DNA from: Cycas panzhihuaensis
Taxonomy: Eukaryota; Cycadophyta
Direction of reading: 5' to 3'
DNA length: 64,000 bases
NCBI GenBank assembly: GCA_023213395.1
Contig: CM041465.1
Span: 21,576,001 to 21,640,000 of the forward strand
The translations under genes were made by a program, and so were the position numbers. Below, in pieces: positions 12,536 to 24,857 of the stretch (positions are counted from its first letter, which is position 1; the number at the start of each line of letters is the position of its first letter). The notes under the pieces were generated by a model, which made no database searches, was not told where the DNA came from, and worked only from the letters and a program-made list of their open reading frames with translations.

Positions 12536-13164
12536 TGAGTAAACTAGGTCCCAATAACTATAAACTGCCACAAAGATTTAAACTATTTCACAACTAGTTA
12601 TAAGAATCGAAACTAAAATTTAACATGCAAGTTCTTAAACTAGAGATAATACAATAAATAAATTAGAAAGCCAAAGCATCACATATACACCTAATATAAT
12701 GTAGTAAAACCCGAACAGTGTGCTAGGGAAACATCCACACAGGAAAGGTATCGATCTTTATTATCAAAGAATGGAGAAATATATATAATCTGTAGTAGAA
12801 TGCTCATAGTAATAGCAACTAGCTACCTAACTTCCCATAGTACATCCAATACATTGAACACCATCAATATAACAAAAAAACACCCTAAATCAGGCTATAT
12901 GAGATAGTCATACAAGGCGCAAATCTTGACCATAGAATTTAGAGTATCTTGAGTGAACGACCCTAATTCTCTTTTTAGTGCTAATATTTTAGGTCAAGGG
13001 CTATTGCCCTCGAACCCCTAGGGGGGTTCTACACCCCCTGCACCCATGGCTAAGGGGGGCTCCCACCCCCCTTGGATCCCCCCGGGAAGTTTTGGGGGGG
13101 GGAACCACGCTGCCAACCTATCAAAATTTTAGCCTCCAAAACATTGTTGTCATATTATTTAACA
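12536..13164 (-). repeat. Copia-1 3' LTR
   Basis: 629 bp, beginning on the minus strand with TGTTAAATAATATGACAAC and ending CTAGTTTACTCA. The partner is 35328-35942. Both contain a G/C-rich block (12990-13110 here) with long runs of C and G on each strand. A purine-rich CAAGATGGAGAT sits at 13165-13176 on the minus strand and is the likely polypurine tract. Confidence 0.88.
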
Positions 13165-13445
13165 ATCTCCATCTTGACAAGAATTTACCTGAGACCTTTC
13201 TTAGACCATTCATCACCTTTTCTCTAAGCAAAGAGAAGTCAAACACCATTTTAATTTCTCCAATAGTGCTAGTTTTATGAACATGTTAGTATAATTCTAT
13301 TTTATTTTAATCTTCTTAAGTGCTACTCCACCTGCTTCCATAACTTGCCTAATAAAATGGTACTTAAGAGTAATATGCTTTGTCCTACTATGATAAGCTA
13401 GATTCTTTACTAAGTAAATAACACTTTGACTATTACAAAATACCT

Positions 13446-14464
13446 TTACCTTCTCCTATTTCCTTCCAAGCTCAAGCAATAGACCTTGCAACCTGATTGC
13501 TTCTTTAAAGTATGTGCTACAATAATATATTCTACTTCTATAGTTGATAATACAATTATGCTCTGTAATTTTGACATCCAACTAACCAGACCATTTGCAA
13601 GAGTAAATACATAACCTGAAGTAGACCTTCTCTTATCTAAATCTCCTACAAAGTCTAAATTAACATATCCACAAACCTGATTACTTATACCTCCAAAGAT
13701 GATGCAATAGTCATTTGTGCCCCTTAAATATCGAAGCATCCATTTCACTACTGCCCAATGTTCCTTTCCTTGATTTACTATAAACCTGCTAACTACATCG
13801 ACTGCATGTGAAATGTTAGGTTTGGTACATACCATGGCATACATCAAGCTTTCTACTACACAAGCATAAGGCACATGAGACATATAATCTTTTTCTTCTT
13901 TATTACTAGGACTCATACTCAAAGAAAGCTTGAAATTGAAAGCCAACTGGATACTCACTGGTTTCACATTTTTCATACCAAACCTGGTTGGCACCTTCTC
14001 CACATATTTCTATTGTGATAACCATAGCTTACAATTTTTCCTATCTCTATGTATCTCCATACTTAAGATTTATTTTGTAGCTCTTAGATCTTTCATATTA
14101 AAAGTCCTAGCCAATTGAGCCTTCAACTTGTTGATTTCTTCCATGCTTTTGCTTGCAACTAGCATGTCATCAACATATAATACCAAGATAATGAATAAGC
14201 CATTGTCTAAAAATTTAAAGTAAACACAATGATCATACTCCTTTTAAAATTTTGGCTCTCAATAAAGGCATCAAACTTCCTATACCATTGCCTAGGTCAT
14301 TGCTTCAGGCCATATAATGATTTCTTGAGCCTACAAGAGAGTCTTTTCCTATTATCTTATACAAACCCTTCTGGTTGATCTATATAGATCTCCTCATCTA
14401 AATCTCTATGAAGAAAAGTTATTTTTATATCTAGTTGCTCCAACTCCAAATCAAGAGAAGCTAC
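13446..14464 (-). pseudogene. Copia-1 RT C-terminal part and RNase H
   Basis: This is the rest of the copia RT, resuming after E3: VASLDLELEQLDIKITFLH near 14450, EEIYIDQPEGF near 14400, SLYGLKQ near 14315 and an intact YVDDMLV active-site box near 14175. RNase H follows in the 14003-13446 frame with CTKPNISHAVDVVSRF, YLRGTNDYCIIF, VGDLDKRRSTSGYVFTL and VSWMSKLQS. The RNase H region has a D-to-N change in GYVNLDF and a V in EVEY. Stops and a frameshift before 14003 make it non-functional. Sequence style is closest to the Tork/Tnt1-like copia group. Confidence 0.88.
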
Positions 14465-14469
14465 TAATA

Positions 14470-17400
14470 TGTTTCCCAACTACCAGGAATGGGATTTGAT
14501 GAGTCGACTCAAGTAAGTACAAGTATGGTTCTATCCTTTACCTTGGTCAAATTTAGAAAGGTAAATTGAAGCACCTCTTTATTTTCATTGCATGATTGAC
14601 CAGTTTGTTTGCACGACCACTATGTATCTGTTGCCTGATCACATTGTATGACATCATTTCAGCCTATGACGATCTAGGGATATAGATCCTAATAGCACTC
14701 CACAACCTTCCTACATGTCTCCATATTTTCCCAAGCATTATTTAGCCCTTGTGACCCATTCATAACTCGGTTGCCATACCTCAACCTCTAGCACATTGCC
14801 TAGGTGTTGTGCGTGTATGTTCATCTGTTTATCAACCTTTTGGGAGTTTTAGCTCCTTTGTACATCACCTGGCATGGGTCTCTTCGATCCCATGACTATT
14901 CCCAGCCATCTGGATAGAGGGCCATGGCCCCCAAGCTGGGGTACCTCCCTTCCTAACCTCCCAACCCCTTTTTTCCTTCATTTATGTTTGTATATTATTG
15001 CACCAGGGTGAAGATCATGGTACAGCTACAAACTGTGAGGTACCACAAAGTTTATTGTGGGGTGACTATTACATTTCATTTTTTAAAAATTCATTGTGGA
15101 AAATTTCACATTTATTATGAAATCGTCACATGGCTAAGTCATATTCCTGGCCCTATCTAAACCCTAATTAATCAATCGAGCTAGGGTTAGGTTTCAAACC
15201 CAAAAAGACCCTTATTTCTCTCCTCTTCCACTCTCTTCTAACTCTTTTCACTCAACTCTCTAAGGATCTCCTACAGAAGCACCCTATAACACCTCACATA
15301 CTTATGTTTTAGCCTGAGATCAGTCCTCTGTAGGTTAGATCTGTTCCGGTAGGCTTGAGATAAGGCTTCCTCAAGAAAGACATGCTCCAAGGTACCTCCA
15401 AGCACATGCATCATATTCCATCAAGTTTGTCTCTTCAAATTTCATAGCCTCTATAAGGTTTCACCTACAAACCTTATAAGACTACCTTCCTCTACCATTT
15501 TCTTTGGTAGATCTATTCCTAATTTGCCTATAGTAGGTATTGTTCCATTCTTATTATTTTGTTCCTTTTAAGTTCCTTAAAAACGATTGAAATACTCTGG
15601 TATACTCCCTATTTTCTTAGTCTTCGATTATGCATAAGAGGCATCCTCTCTATTTTTTTCTAGTCTATCCTCCATACCTTCCTACTCTTCCCTGGTTTCT
15701 CTAAAGAAGCAATGAGGGAGAGGTCCCAAAAGGGCAAGAGAAAGGAGCCAAGGTAGGTTCCATAACCCAGCAAGACTTTCTCCTCAAGGGCCCTTTTCCT
15801 CTTCCTCCTATGTGCTTCCATTGGGCTGCTAAAGAGCTTCTGGAAGAGGGGCCATACTGGTAGTAGTATACGCAGCCTATTGTTGTGCTTTCTCTAGCCT
15901 TGTGAGCCTTACAAGGGTAGAACGTTTGGCCTCTAATCATATTCCACCTTGCCTTTTGGTGTTGGATTAACTTTGGGTTGCAGAAGTTGTGCATCGCAAG
16001 TTTTTGCAATATCGGCAACATTTAAAACCTTTTTACAGCCTATCATCCATACTTTTGGCTGCCACTATACTGTCTTGATCTAGTGTTTAAATGCTTGGAG
16101 AATATGGAGGTGTGTGACTTGGAGGGTTAGCCATTCTGAGGCTAACCATCCATATTTATTTTTCTTGTATTATTTGCATAGAGGAAGTTGGAAACTATTT
16201 CTTGAACAAAAGTCTATCTTGGATAGAGTACTTTGCTTGTATTATTTTATGAACTTTGGATACATATATATCTTATTCCCTAGTAGCCCCTTAGGAAAGG
16301 GAAATACTCTTTGACTGTAGGTTCTTTCCATGCTACGTTTGCAGGAGGAAAGGAGTACATCAACCTGGGTATGCTCTTCTCCTTCTCTCCCTTATCGCTT
16401 TCTAATTTTTCTTACATAGTAGTTTCTTTTTTTATTTTTTGTCCTTGTTCTTTTAACTCAAGAAAGGTAAAGAAGCCCCCAACATCACTGCATTATGCCA
16501 CTCATGTTTGGGGACAAGGAGGAGGAAAGCAAGTGCATCGCGAGGAAACACATTCACTTAACTACACACTCTTCTAGGTGCACCACTACTCTTCCCTCGT
16601 TGCTTCCTTTTTTTCCTCTTGTTTAAGGTCTACTTACTTGTATGCATAGAGCATAAAAGGAAAAAGAGAAAAGGAATAAACTTGCATCTTTTATTTGCAT
16701 ATGTTTGCTTCGTTTTCTCATCTAGGAAAGTGTTTGAAGTAGGAATAGCATTCACTCACTTCCTTGCTTAATCGCACATACCTTCGTTAGGCCTTACACC
16801 CCATGCACGTATGCTTGTAACTATTTGGATAGCCTCTTCATTTCTAATTTGCTCATTAGAAAATGTAAAGGAGAGGGAGGTTCTTACATTAGAGAGTGAA
16901 TAAGAGCATATTCATTTTGTAGTTCTTTGCTTCTAATTTGCAATAAACATAACAACTCATTTGTCACTTAACCACAATATACAAAAGTTTAGCCCCTTAC
17001 ATGTGGTATAGTTGAAATCTCCTTTTTACCATTCCCTCATATCCTAGAGTCTGCCTTGGGTATAGTGACCTAAGGAAGATCTCCCCTTTAGGCCACTCCC
17101 CTTTAATTTTTATCACACCTACCTTAATTAGGCATCCCTAGAATACCCTCTAGGGTGGTCCCACTTGGGGGTTGGTGATCTAACTACCCCGTTATGAGTG
17201 TGCATCATCCTCTTGCTTGCTTGGGTACACCTCTCTCACATCCCTCTCATTCCACATGGGGACCCATTCCCTCGCTTGCCTTTACCTCCATCCTTCGGTC
17301 ATCCAAGAGTAGGAGGACCTATCCATTAAGGTTACTCAGGAAACTGAGGATATCCCTCACTTCTTATACCCTCAGAACCAAAGTTGAGTTATCCAAAAGG

Positions 17401-17562
17401 GAGTTGTGTTCCATTCATGGGTCCCAAGCCTGTATTCTGACACACGGATGCCCTATGTGGGTGATCTCTTTCACTTACTAGATTGACCTTTGATTTTGAA
17501 ACTCTTCGTTCATTGATCCAATCCTAACTAAGTGTGGTTACCATCCCAAAGACATGATTTTA
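14470..17562 (+). repeat. E3 5' LTR (about 3.1 kb)
   Basis: Starts TGTTTCCCAACTACCAGGAA and ends GACATGATTTTA, where the 3' LTR has GACATGATTCCA. It contains three 20-bp GGTACC-type units (15001-15060), an inverted telo-box pair (15172-15189) and a TATA-like position at CAAACCCAAAAAG (near 15193). It differs from the 3' LTR largely by C/T and G/A changes. No gene was seen; 15701-16577 frames are shadows. Confidence 0.88.
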
Positions 17563-17583
17563 TTGGCAACCATACTAGGGACC
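17563..17583 (+). other. E3 primer-binding site
   Basis: TTGGCAACCATACTAGGGAC lies immediately after the 5' LTR. It matches the equivalent site in E1 and E5 (GGCGACCAT core) and the TGGCGAC-type sites common in plant Tat elements. The tRNA was not identified. Confidence 0.6.
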
Positions 17584-17820
17584 TGCCAGTAAGGGATCAA
17601 TCCTTCCTCCCTTCCTGTTTGTGCTACTTCTTCTTAGTAGCTCTTCCTTTTGGTTTTTTTGGGCATCTCCCAACGTGTGCACCACTTTATCTCTCCTAAT
17701 TTCTTCCAACCTATAAGCAGAACTTGTATGCAATAATTCTCATGTTGCTTACGAGGTCTACCTCCATTGTTGGAAGACTCCTTATATGATTCCCTTCCTA
17801 CATCGAATCCTAATTCAACT
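17584..17820 (+). other. E3 untranslated leader
   Basis: Pyrimidine-rich leader between the primer-binding site and gag. A TTCCTTTTGG segment near 17643 aligns with the start of the E2 remnant at 6849, which shows where E1 entered E2. Confidence 0.5.
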
Positions 17821-20160
17821 ATGGAGGGATTCCCCTTGGATTGGGCATATCATGCCTATGTGTCTAAATCACATGAGCCTTCTACTTATTTTTAAGGGTT
17901 TGCCTAAGAGGGCGAGGACCTTATCTTTTATTTAGGTGACCAACAACACTCACAACTCCACCATCTCTCTACTCATGAAGTAGAGGTTTCATCCCCTCTA
18001 GAGTTTCACCACCATGATGGTGACTCTCATGAGGATCATCTTACAGGGTCCACTTCGTATGAGGTTCTATCTACCTCTTATGACCAAACAGATACCCCTC
18101 CTGCCGATGTAGTGGAATCCTTTATCCAATGCTTCCAAGCTACTCATCTCTAACCATATCCTAAGTGGTTTAAGAGCATATTGTAAAGTGTTACACCTCT
18201 TTCCTCTATATCTGCCTTACCTCACCCATCCCATTCGACTTACCTACCTATGATGAGCCTATCTCTTAGTTCATATTCTTCTCCCCATGGTTTATGTTCC
18301 TTGGGGACCACCCAAGGCGTGTCCTCTTCCTAACTCAAGTTAAGCATGCCCCCATCTAGTCAAACAACTATTCCTCCTCTAACAATTATCTATCCACCAC
18401 CTATTAGGTCTACTGGACCTGCATGTGCCCCTACTTCTAATTGTGTGGGGCCTGCCCCCATGCATGCTCAACTCCAACCTAGGGATCCTTCCCTTTACGT
18501 GTCCCCCAGTTACACCTCTTAACCATGGGGGCACGGTAAGGGAAACTCCCTTTCAGCTTTTAGGGTAGACCCTCTACACCCATATAGGGTCGCACCACCT
18601 ACGGGCAGCCCATATGGGTAAAACTTAGTCTCTCACCCCTCTTTTTTGTCTTCTTATATTACACCTCATGTTGCACCTCTATGAGGAGGGCAAGCCCCAT
18701 CTCAAGGCACTTTCCCTCAAGCTCCTTTCCAATAAGGAGCATTTTCTCAAGGAGGAATGGATCTGTCACACCCATCCACTCCTATGCATGCCCTTTCGAA
18801 TGTAGGATTCATATCTTCTTATTAAACGATGGGAGGACAACATCCCCTTTCGAACTAAACCCTTCAAGAAGGATCTGGGTAACCTCGTCCACCTCCTCTT
18901 CCAACTTCTGTTGATCCTATGGTTTAGTCTAGGGCATGCCCCTTTATGGACTATAGATCGACGCCCCTATCCATCGAGGTGCTAAGAACCAACTTACTGC
19001 CTCACTCTCCTGAGGTTCCCAAATTTGATGGGACCTCATCAAAGGACCCAATAGAGCATGTCTGTAGATTTTCTATGGCATGTATTGATTACTAGGCCTA
19101 TGACCACATTCTTATGAAACTTTTCCCATGATCCCTTCAAGACGATGCCCTTAAGTGGTTCTATCACCTGCCAGCACATTCCATTTTTTCATTCCAATAG
19201 CTCATGCACAAATTCATTAACTATTTTGACATAGTCTATCTATTCAAGAGTGGAATGAAAGCCCTCTTGTCTCTCAAACAAGGTCACAATAAGATGAATC
19301 GTGACTTTGTGAGATGCTTTCATAACTTTCTTCACTCCATGAAGGCAACTCTGCCTAAGGAGTTGATAAGGAACCTCTTTGTCAATGCTCTTCACCCAAA
19401 AGTCTACATTGAAGTCCTTAAAATGGGGGCAACTATGTGCGACTCTACCATAGCCAAGTGCTTGGCACTTGAGGCCATTGAGATCTAAGTCAGACTCAAG
19501 AAGCCTCTCAAGCCCTCACAACGATGTGAGGTACCTCAACCACCCCTAGAGGCCAAAACCCAATAGCCTGCCAGGTCTTCTTCCCATCTGACTGAGAAGA
19601 CCTTGGATCCTGTCACTTCCGTTATATGTTCATTTAAATGTACCATAAAGGAACTCAAACTCCATGCTCCTTCATCTCCTACTTTGCATAAACCAGTCCA
19701 CTAGGCTTCTCAAGCTACTCCCCCAAAGGGTGACAACACCTAATCTTTTCAAGCAAGGAAGCATGATTCCTCCCTTAAGAAGAAGTGGTGTTCCATCCAT
19801 AGGGAATGTTTCTACAAAGATTCACAATGTTAGGCCCAGCACCCTAGAGCTACCCTGCAACATGATTCTTCTCCCAAACGGGCATCCAGGCCTAACTTAG
19901 ACTAGCCCGTCCCTAGAGATCCCTTCCCTAAACACAGAGAATGTGATCGCAACAACCAACAAAAGAGTAGCCAAAATAGAGGGAGATCTCCAAACTCTCA
20001 CCCTTCGCAAGCCAAGGGGAAGGGTACGAAGAACTCATCATCTTCCTATAGTTCTCCTGACCATCGCACTCCCTCACCTTCTTAATCTTGAAACAAGGGA
20101 AAGAAGGTCATCTAGATGCTTGAGACCACACCATTGTATGCCTTAACCTAGTCTCAAGTA
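17821..20160 (+). pseudogene. E3 Gag polyprotein
   Basis: Gag homologue starting MEGFPLDWAYHAYV at 17821; an upstream Met used by E5 may have existed. Most of the domain can be read in a single plus frame. Blocks are RACPFMDYRSTPLSIEVLR near 18940, EVPKFDGTSSKDPIEHVC near 19012, ALKWFYHLPAH near 19150, GMKALLSLKQGHNKMNRDF near 19250 and the zinc knuckle WCSIHRECFYKDSQC near 19790 (second His changed to Tyr). Most stops lie where other copies have Gln, Trp or Arg, for instance SQPWGH. This is the pattern expected from deamination of methylated C with few indels. Confidence 0.82.
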
Positions 20161-21410
20161 GCTAAAGAGGCAAACAGTGCCTCTTCATCCACACCTCACC
20201 TTAACCCTCTTCTAGAAGTCCCTCTTCCAGAAGTCCCTGCACTCCCTAAGACCATTCCCATGTGCCCTGATCACTATGACTTTTGAAGAGCTCTTCCCTA
20301 ACCTACCGCGAAGGGGAAGCCCTTCTCCGTTGTTGATAAGCTCCACACCATGGCCACAGGAATGTCCATAATGGATGTCTTGAGGAGTTGCCCCAAATAG
20401 TATGTACTTCTCTTGGAAGCCTTGGGATTGGGTGACATGTCTGTTCATCCCTTGGGTGTCATCCCAAGTCATAGACCCATCATCTCTTTTGACGTCAAGG
20501 ATCTTCTTCTTACTAGTGAAAGGGAATGCCAATGGCACTTCCCTTTCACCATAACTATCGACACTCCCAACTGCATTCTACAGAGAATCATTGTCGACAA
20601 TGGTTCTTATATCAATGCCATGCCCTTGTGCATTATGTAAGAGCTTGGCATATCATCCCTGGAGCCAGTTCCATGGCGGTGTCAAGGCTACGATGGTAAT
20701 GAAAAGACACCATTAGGATCAGTGTCCATTCCCCTTACTCTTGAGGACAAGACTATCCTCACTGACAATATAGTTCTCAATGTTAACGTTGACTATAACC
20801 TTTTGTTAGGATGCCCATGGCTTGACCAAATGGGAGTCGTGTGCTCATCCTGATGGGGATAACTTAAATTCGTTCATGAGGGGTGAATGAGGGTTGTCTC
20901 CTGGGAGCCTCCTCCTACTAAATAACCTTGTTAGCAGTTCATGGTTAAGTAAAGGGCAACAAGGGCCTTTCTGCCTATGGTCCTGCTTGTTCCATTGACA
21001 TCCCTGATCAATCCCCTTTGGAAGAAGGTCCGTTATCTTCTTCTTCCAACCTCATATGCTTCACCCTTCTTGGTATGGAGAGCAATGAGTATCTCATCAT
21101 GCTTAGCGATGATGAGTTCGATGGTGAGGATGAGGACTTTCCTCATCCCATATCTCTCCTAAGCATGGGTAGGGAGCACTTCCTTCGTTTTAGGTCCCAA
21201 CCTGAAATCCCCATCATTAAAGAAACTAGCTCTTCCCTTGGATCGCATGTTATCTCTCCTGTTGACCAGATGAGCTCTCGTGTCAGTGTGTCTCCCTCTT
21301 CATTGCCCCCCATAGGCAATAAATCTAGGGAGCATCCTATTGCTCCTCATAAGAGAACTCTTTCTTACTCTTCCGAAGAATCCCTTGGATATGTCAAGTG
21401 GTAGGTCAAT
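20161..21410 (+). pseudogene. E3 protease and acidic linker; pol ends here
   Basis: Protease blocks are MSIMDVLRSCPK near 20365, FPFTITIDTPNC near 20540, active site IVDNGSYINAMPL near 20590, ELGISSLEPVPWRCQGYDG near 20640 and DYNLLLGCPWLDQMGVVCS near 20790. The catalytic D-N-G-S is kept. The linker follows (LSDDEFDGEDEDFPHP near 21110; EESLGYVKW near 21375). Soon after, the frame runs directly into post-pol sequence (AAATGAGCCTAAATTACC, 21471-21488), so all of RT, RNase H and integrase is absent. E5 also has PR-linker joined to post-pol sequence, but the upstream breakpoint is not clearly the same. Confidence 0.8.
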
Positions 21411-22160
21411 CATTATGGTCCCACCACTTCTTCTACCCCTCTCCTCTCATATTCTCAAGGTGTCGCTCCAAAATGAGCCTAAATTACCACCTTAGGTGTG
21501 TTCCCATTCCCCCTAATCATAGGTGGAATGGTAGTTTAGGGCAGACCTTTTGCTTCTTTTAGGTTCCTCCCATGGAACCTCTTATTTTCCCTTTATCTAG
21601 GGGTCTTATCTTCCTAATTGGGTGTGTTGTCCCTATCGCTCTTAAGCCTAGAAACACTCCCCAATTAAGATGGCATGCTCGAGTATCATTACTCCCTTTC
21701 ACGCTAGCACTTCCTTTGCATATTCCACTATGCTCTTATATGGACGTGTATGGCTCCCTATCTCCTAGCCCTACATATACCTATCATCAATGCTCATGGC
21801 AATCATGTGTGTCCTCTAGGGATGTGGCCCTGCATGAAAGGTAGTGTGTGCAACTCAAACAATCTCATAACACAAACCACATAATAATCAACTTAAATCA
21901 TCATGATCTATAGTTCCTCATGCACTTATGTACTCATACACACATATACATGAACATCTATAAAAAAATAAATGCAACATAATACATCATCATGTATTAT
22001 CACACACCATCATATATCAAATGGGGTACTAATAGCCTTGTTTATATATATAAGAAAAATCATAATATATCATATCATATAAATGGTATGATACATCATC
22101 TACAGGAAGACAGAATCCTTGCAGGGAGGAGTACAATCATGTGGTAACATATGGTGACTC
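21411..22160 (+). other. E3 post-pol noncoding segment with hairpin
   Basis: The segment carries the post-pol inverted repeat (21470-21545: arms around ACCACCTTAGG..TTCCCATTCC and GGTGGAATGGTAGTTTAGG). It is followed by sequence homologous to 60250-60630 of E4, with TA-rich stretches 21900-22080. Short frames such as 21572-21844 are not supported by any family member. Confidence 0.6.
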
Positions 22161-24137
22161 CTTAGAGGTCTGGTGCTTTCCCAAATCAAAACTTAGTACA
22201 TCCTTCTCTCTGGTGATCCTTTGCTCATGGCGCATCATCTCTCGGTCGATGCAACCCCTCTCCAAGGGACCACATCCCTCCTAAGCTCATCCTGTGACAC
22301 TGGGAGCTCCCCGCCTCTCTCCCCTCATCCTAAGGCCTCCTCAGGGTCATTGCCATCATGTGAGTATGAGTCATGCTACGTGGTGACCTCAATGCCACCT
22401 GATCCACCAGCTGATCGTATCATACCTGGATACGATCCCTCTACCTTTACTCTCTAGAGCCTCTCCTCCATCCCTTGGAGGCACTCCTCCAGCATAGCCA
22501 CTTAGATGTGACTCTTTGCATCGCTACTTACTCCTCCCTAAGCCTCTAACACTTGGACTCGACCTCATAAGGTGTCTCTCTCTGCTCTTGTTCTGTCTAA
22601 CTCTCCTTGTAGTTGTCCCACTCTTACCTGATGCTCCTAGGACTCTACTACCCACATATACCTAGCCCTGACCAATAGGGCAAATGCCATTGTATAGGCC
22701 CTTGTCGATCGTGGCTCTTCTCCCCCCTAGATGGGAGGTTACCCCTCTGCATAGGCCCAGGGGAACATCTCCCAGACTACCGCCTTAACCAACCTCCCAA
22801 TCTCTATTGCTCTTGCAAAGTCAAACACACCATATATCAGTATATATGTCTATATATATATACCAAATAAGCCAAATCAAAATAAAGTAACTAGATCCCT
22901 AGTGATTAAAAGATGATAGGAAAAGGTAGTGTCTCACCTCTCGGGACTGTTGGCTCCTTGACTCAGATGACAACCTCTTCCTTAAGACCTCTCCCATATG
23001 TTGGTACCTCCTCCTTTAGTACCACCTTACCAACAACCTATCCTATCGAAGCGTCGCTTCCACCCTCCTCAGCTATGGCCACCACCACTACTTGAGCTCT
23101 CCCGACTATTCTTAGCCTCCCGAGTAATGTGTAGGGTGGCCTACCTCTCCTCGTAGCTCCTGAAGCACCCACCTCTCTACTTATGGCTTCCGAAGGCCCT
23201 ACCTCACCTCCAGCGATCCCTAATGGACCTGCCTCACTACCTACCACTCCTGATGGGCTTGCCCTATCATCTCCATTGCCACCATCATTGTCATCTCCTC
23301 CAGGACCACCTCTGGCTCCTCCTGCTCTATATGCCTCGTCGTCACTATCCCACCTCACCCCTCCATATGGGTCTATCGTATAATCTACCATGGTGAGGAG
23401 GTCCAGTGATGTCCCCTCTACTGAGCGTCGAACGTGCACCTAATCCTCGGTCACCCTAAACTAAGCCTGCCACTTGTGGACCATGGGAGCCTATGCTGAG
23501 ATAGGATGTGGCCCTCCTACCGATGTCACTACTCTAAAGTGATAAAAAAACTAGCATTGTAATAATGTACTATATGAGAAGCCTCATCTCTTAGTTACTC
23601 TGATGGTGTCTAGCTAGGTGATCAGGTTCGTCACTATCAAGGTGCCTCAGTCCATCCTCCCCCTGGCCTCATATCTCTTCATTGTGTCCATCCAGCCACC
23701 AGGAATGTCCATGTAGTTCTGTTTCTGGGAGATTTGGAACATAATAGCTAGTGTAATCAACTTCCTTATACGAGGAATCTATGACATAACCATGCTCTAA
23801 ACAGGTATCCCTCTCATCTCCCACCTGTCCTGACCTGTGAAAAATATAGTCACCTCCCTATGTGTGGCATCATTACTAGGTAATACCCCTAGCGACACTA
23901 GTGTCCCTACTGTTGGTACTCTCAAGATCCTTTATATGTCTCCTGGTGTTATAGAATGTCCTCTACTTGGGGGAGGTAAAATCCATGTCACCTGTGATCT
24001 TAGTGCAAGATGATGTCAACCAAGAGACGTTGGTCCAAGGCATACTGCGACATCCTAATAATCTTTAGTAAGTTATACCTCCCTAGTATCTGCCTATCTC
24101 CCTAAGTTAGCATCTCTATAAAACTCATCATTGCCAT
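22161..24137 (-). pseudogene. E3 antisense PMD-like gene with intron
   Basis: On the minus strand, opposite to gag and aRNH. Exon 1 starts near 24137 (MAMMSFIEM), has ALDQRLLVDI near 24035, and reaches the block DLLTMVDYTIDPYGGVRWD and an acidic Gly/Asp-rich region (23439-23038 open frame). The intron is 22812-22937 (GTGAGAC at its 5' end, CTTTGCAAG at its 3' end). Exon 2 is homologous to the Gln/Glu-rich C-terminal part of E4. Plant mobile domain (PMD) proteins are known from MAIN-like host genes and from MULE and gypsy elements; assignment rests mainly on the better-kept E4 copy. Stops and at least one indel inactivate it; the C-terminal end is approximate. Confidence 0.6.
22812..22937 (-). 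other. Intron of the E3 antisense gene (126 bp)
   Basis: GAGAG|GTGAGACAC at the 5' side and TTTGCAAG|AGCAATAG at the 3' side on the minus strand. Its position matches introns at 38549-38674 (E2) and 49642-49751 (E4). The middle is A/T-rich with a TATATATA run. Confidence 0.6.
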
Positions 24138-24857
24138 GCCAATGTTCTCACATTTGTTTACCATGATAACTGCCTATTAAACACCTAAGAACTAGTCAAA
24201 ACAATCATGTACCTATTTGCCTGCCTTTAAGACTACCCCTCACCCCCTCCTAGCTGAGTTTGGTAGTCCTTCGGGCCATCCTATATCTTTTCAGTTGGTT
24301 GGCCTTCACACTATATTAAACTCTATGGTACTGCAGAGTTTAGCATGGGGCCTGCTAAGTTTTCAATGTAATCTCAATGACCTCACAACACCATGATCTT
24401 TGCCACGGAGCCAGTGACACCCCCCATAAAAGGGTGGATTCCTACCCAGAAAACCCAAAAAAATTTCTTGAGTGGGCCACACTTAGGCCCATTGGGACCC
24501 GGGCTACCTAATTCCCTGGTCCCCCCTCTTTTTAGACCCAATTTAGGCTCCAGGAGATCCCAATATGCCCTTAAGGGGCCTAAAACTACCTTGCAAAAGC
24601 TCAAAAATGCTTAAACTTCAAATGACGAAATGGAAGGGGTAAGGTATGATCCACTCACTAGATCTAGCTTGGCTACTACCATCTCATATCCTGGGTCCTA
24701 ATGTCTATCTTTGCACCTCAATCCAATGGTATGATCTCCCTCTACATGCCTCTAAAGTTAGACAGTGCTCTGTTATGTAAGGAAAAGGGCTCTAAATTGA
24801 TCATGAGCTTGTGAAAATGAATCCCATTTTTATTGAGTTTTCTTTATATAGGCGGGG
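24138..24857. promoter_or_regulatory. E3 divergent intergenic segment between PMD-like and aRNH genes
   Basis: 720 bp between divergent genes. On the plus side TTTATATAGGC (24843-24853) lies just before the aRNH start. On the PMD side, 24300-24345 carries AAACTCTATGGTACTGCAGA-type repeats related to the 20-bp LTR units. The corresponding E4 segment is 47764-48476. The opposing frames at 24383-24614 are not conserved genes. Confidence 0.5.

Noticed and set aside
15172-15189. AACCCTAA motifs as interstitial telomere remnants
   Set aside because: They are one or two units at a fixed LTR position in several copies, so they are promoter telo-boxes rather than telomeric tracts.
23183-23383. Pro/Ser-rich plus-strand ORF
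   Set aside because: It is the complement of the acidic Gly/Asp-rich part of the antisense gene, which is the conserved frame across E2, E3 and E4.
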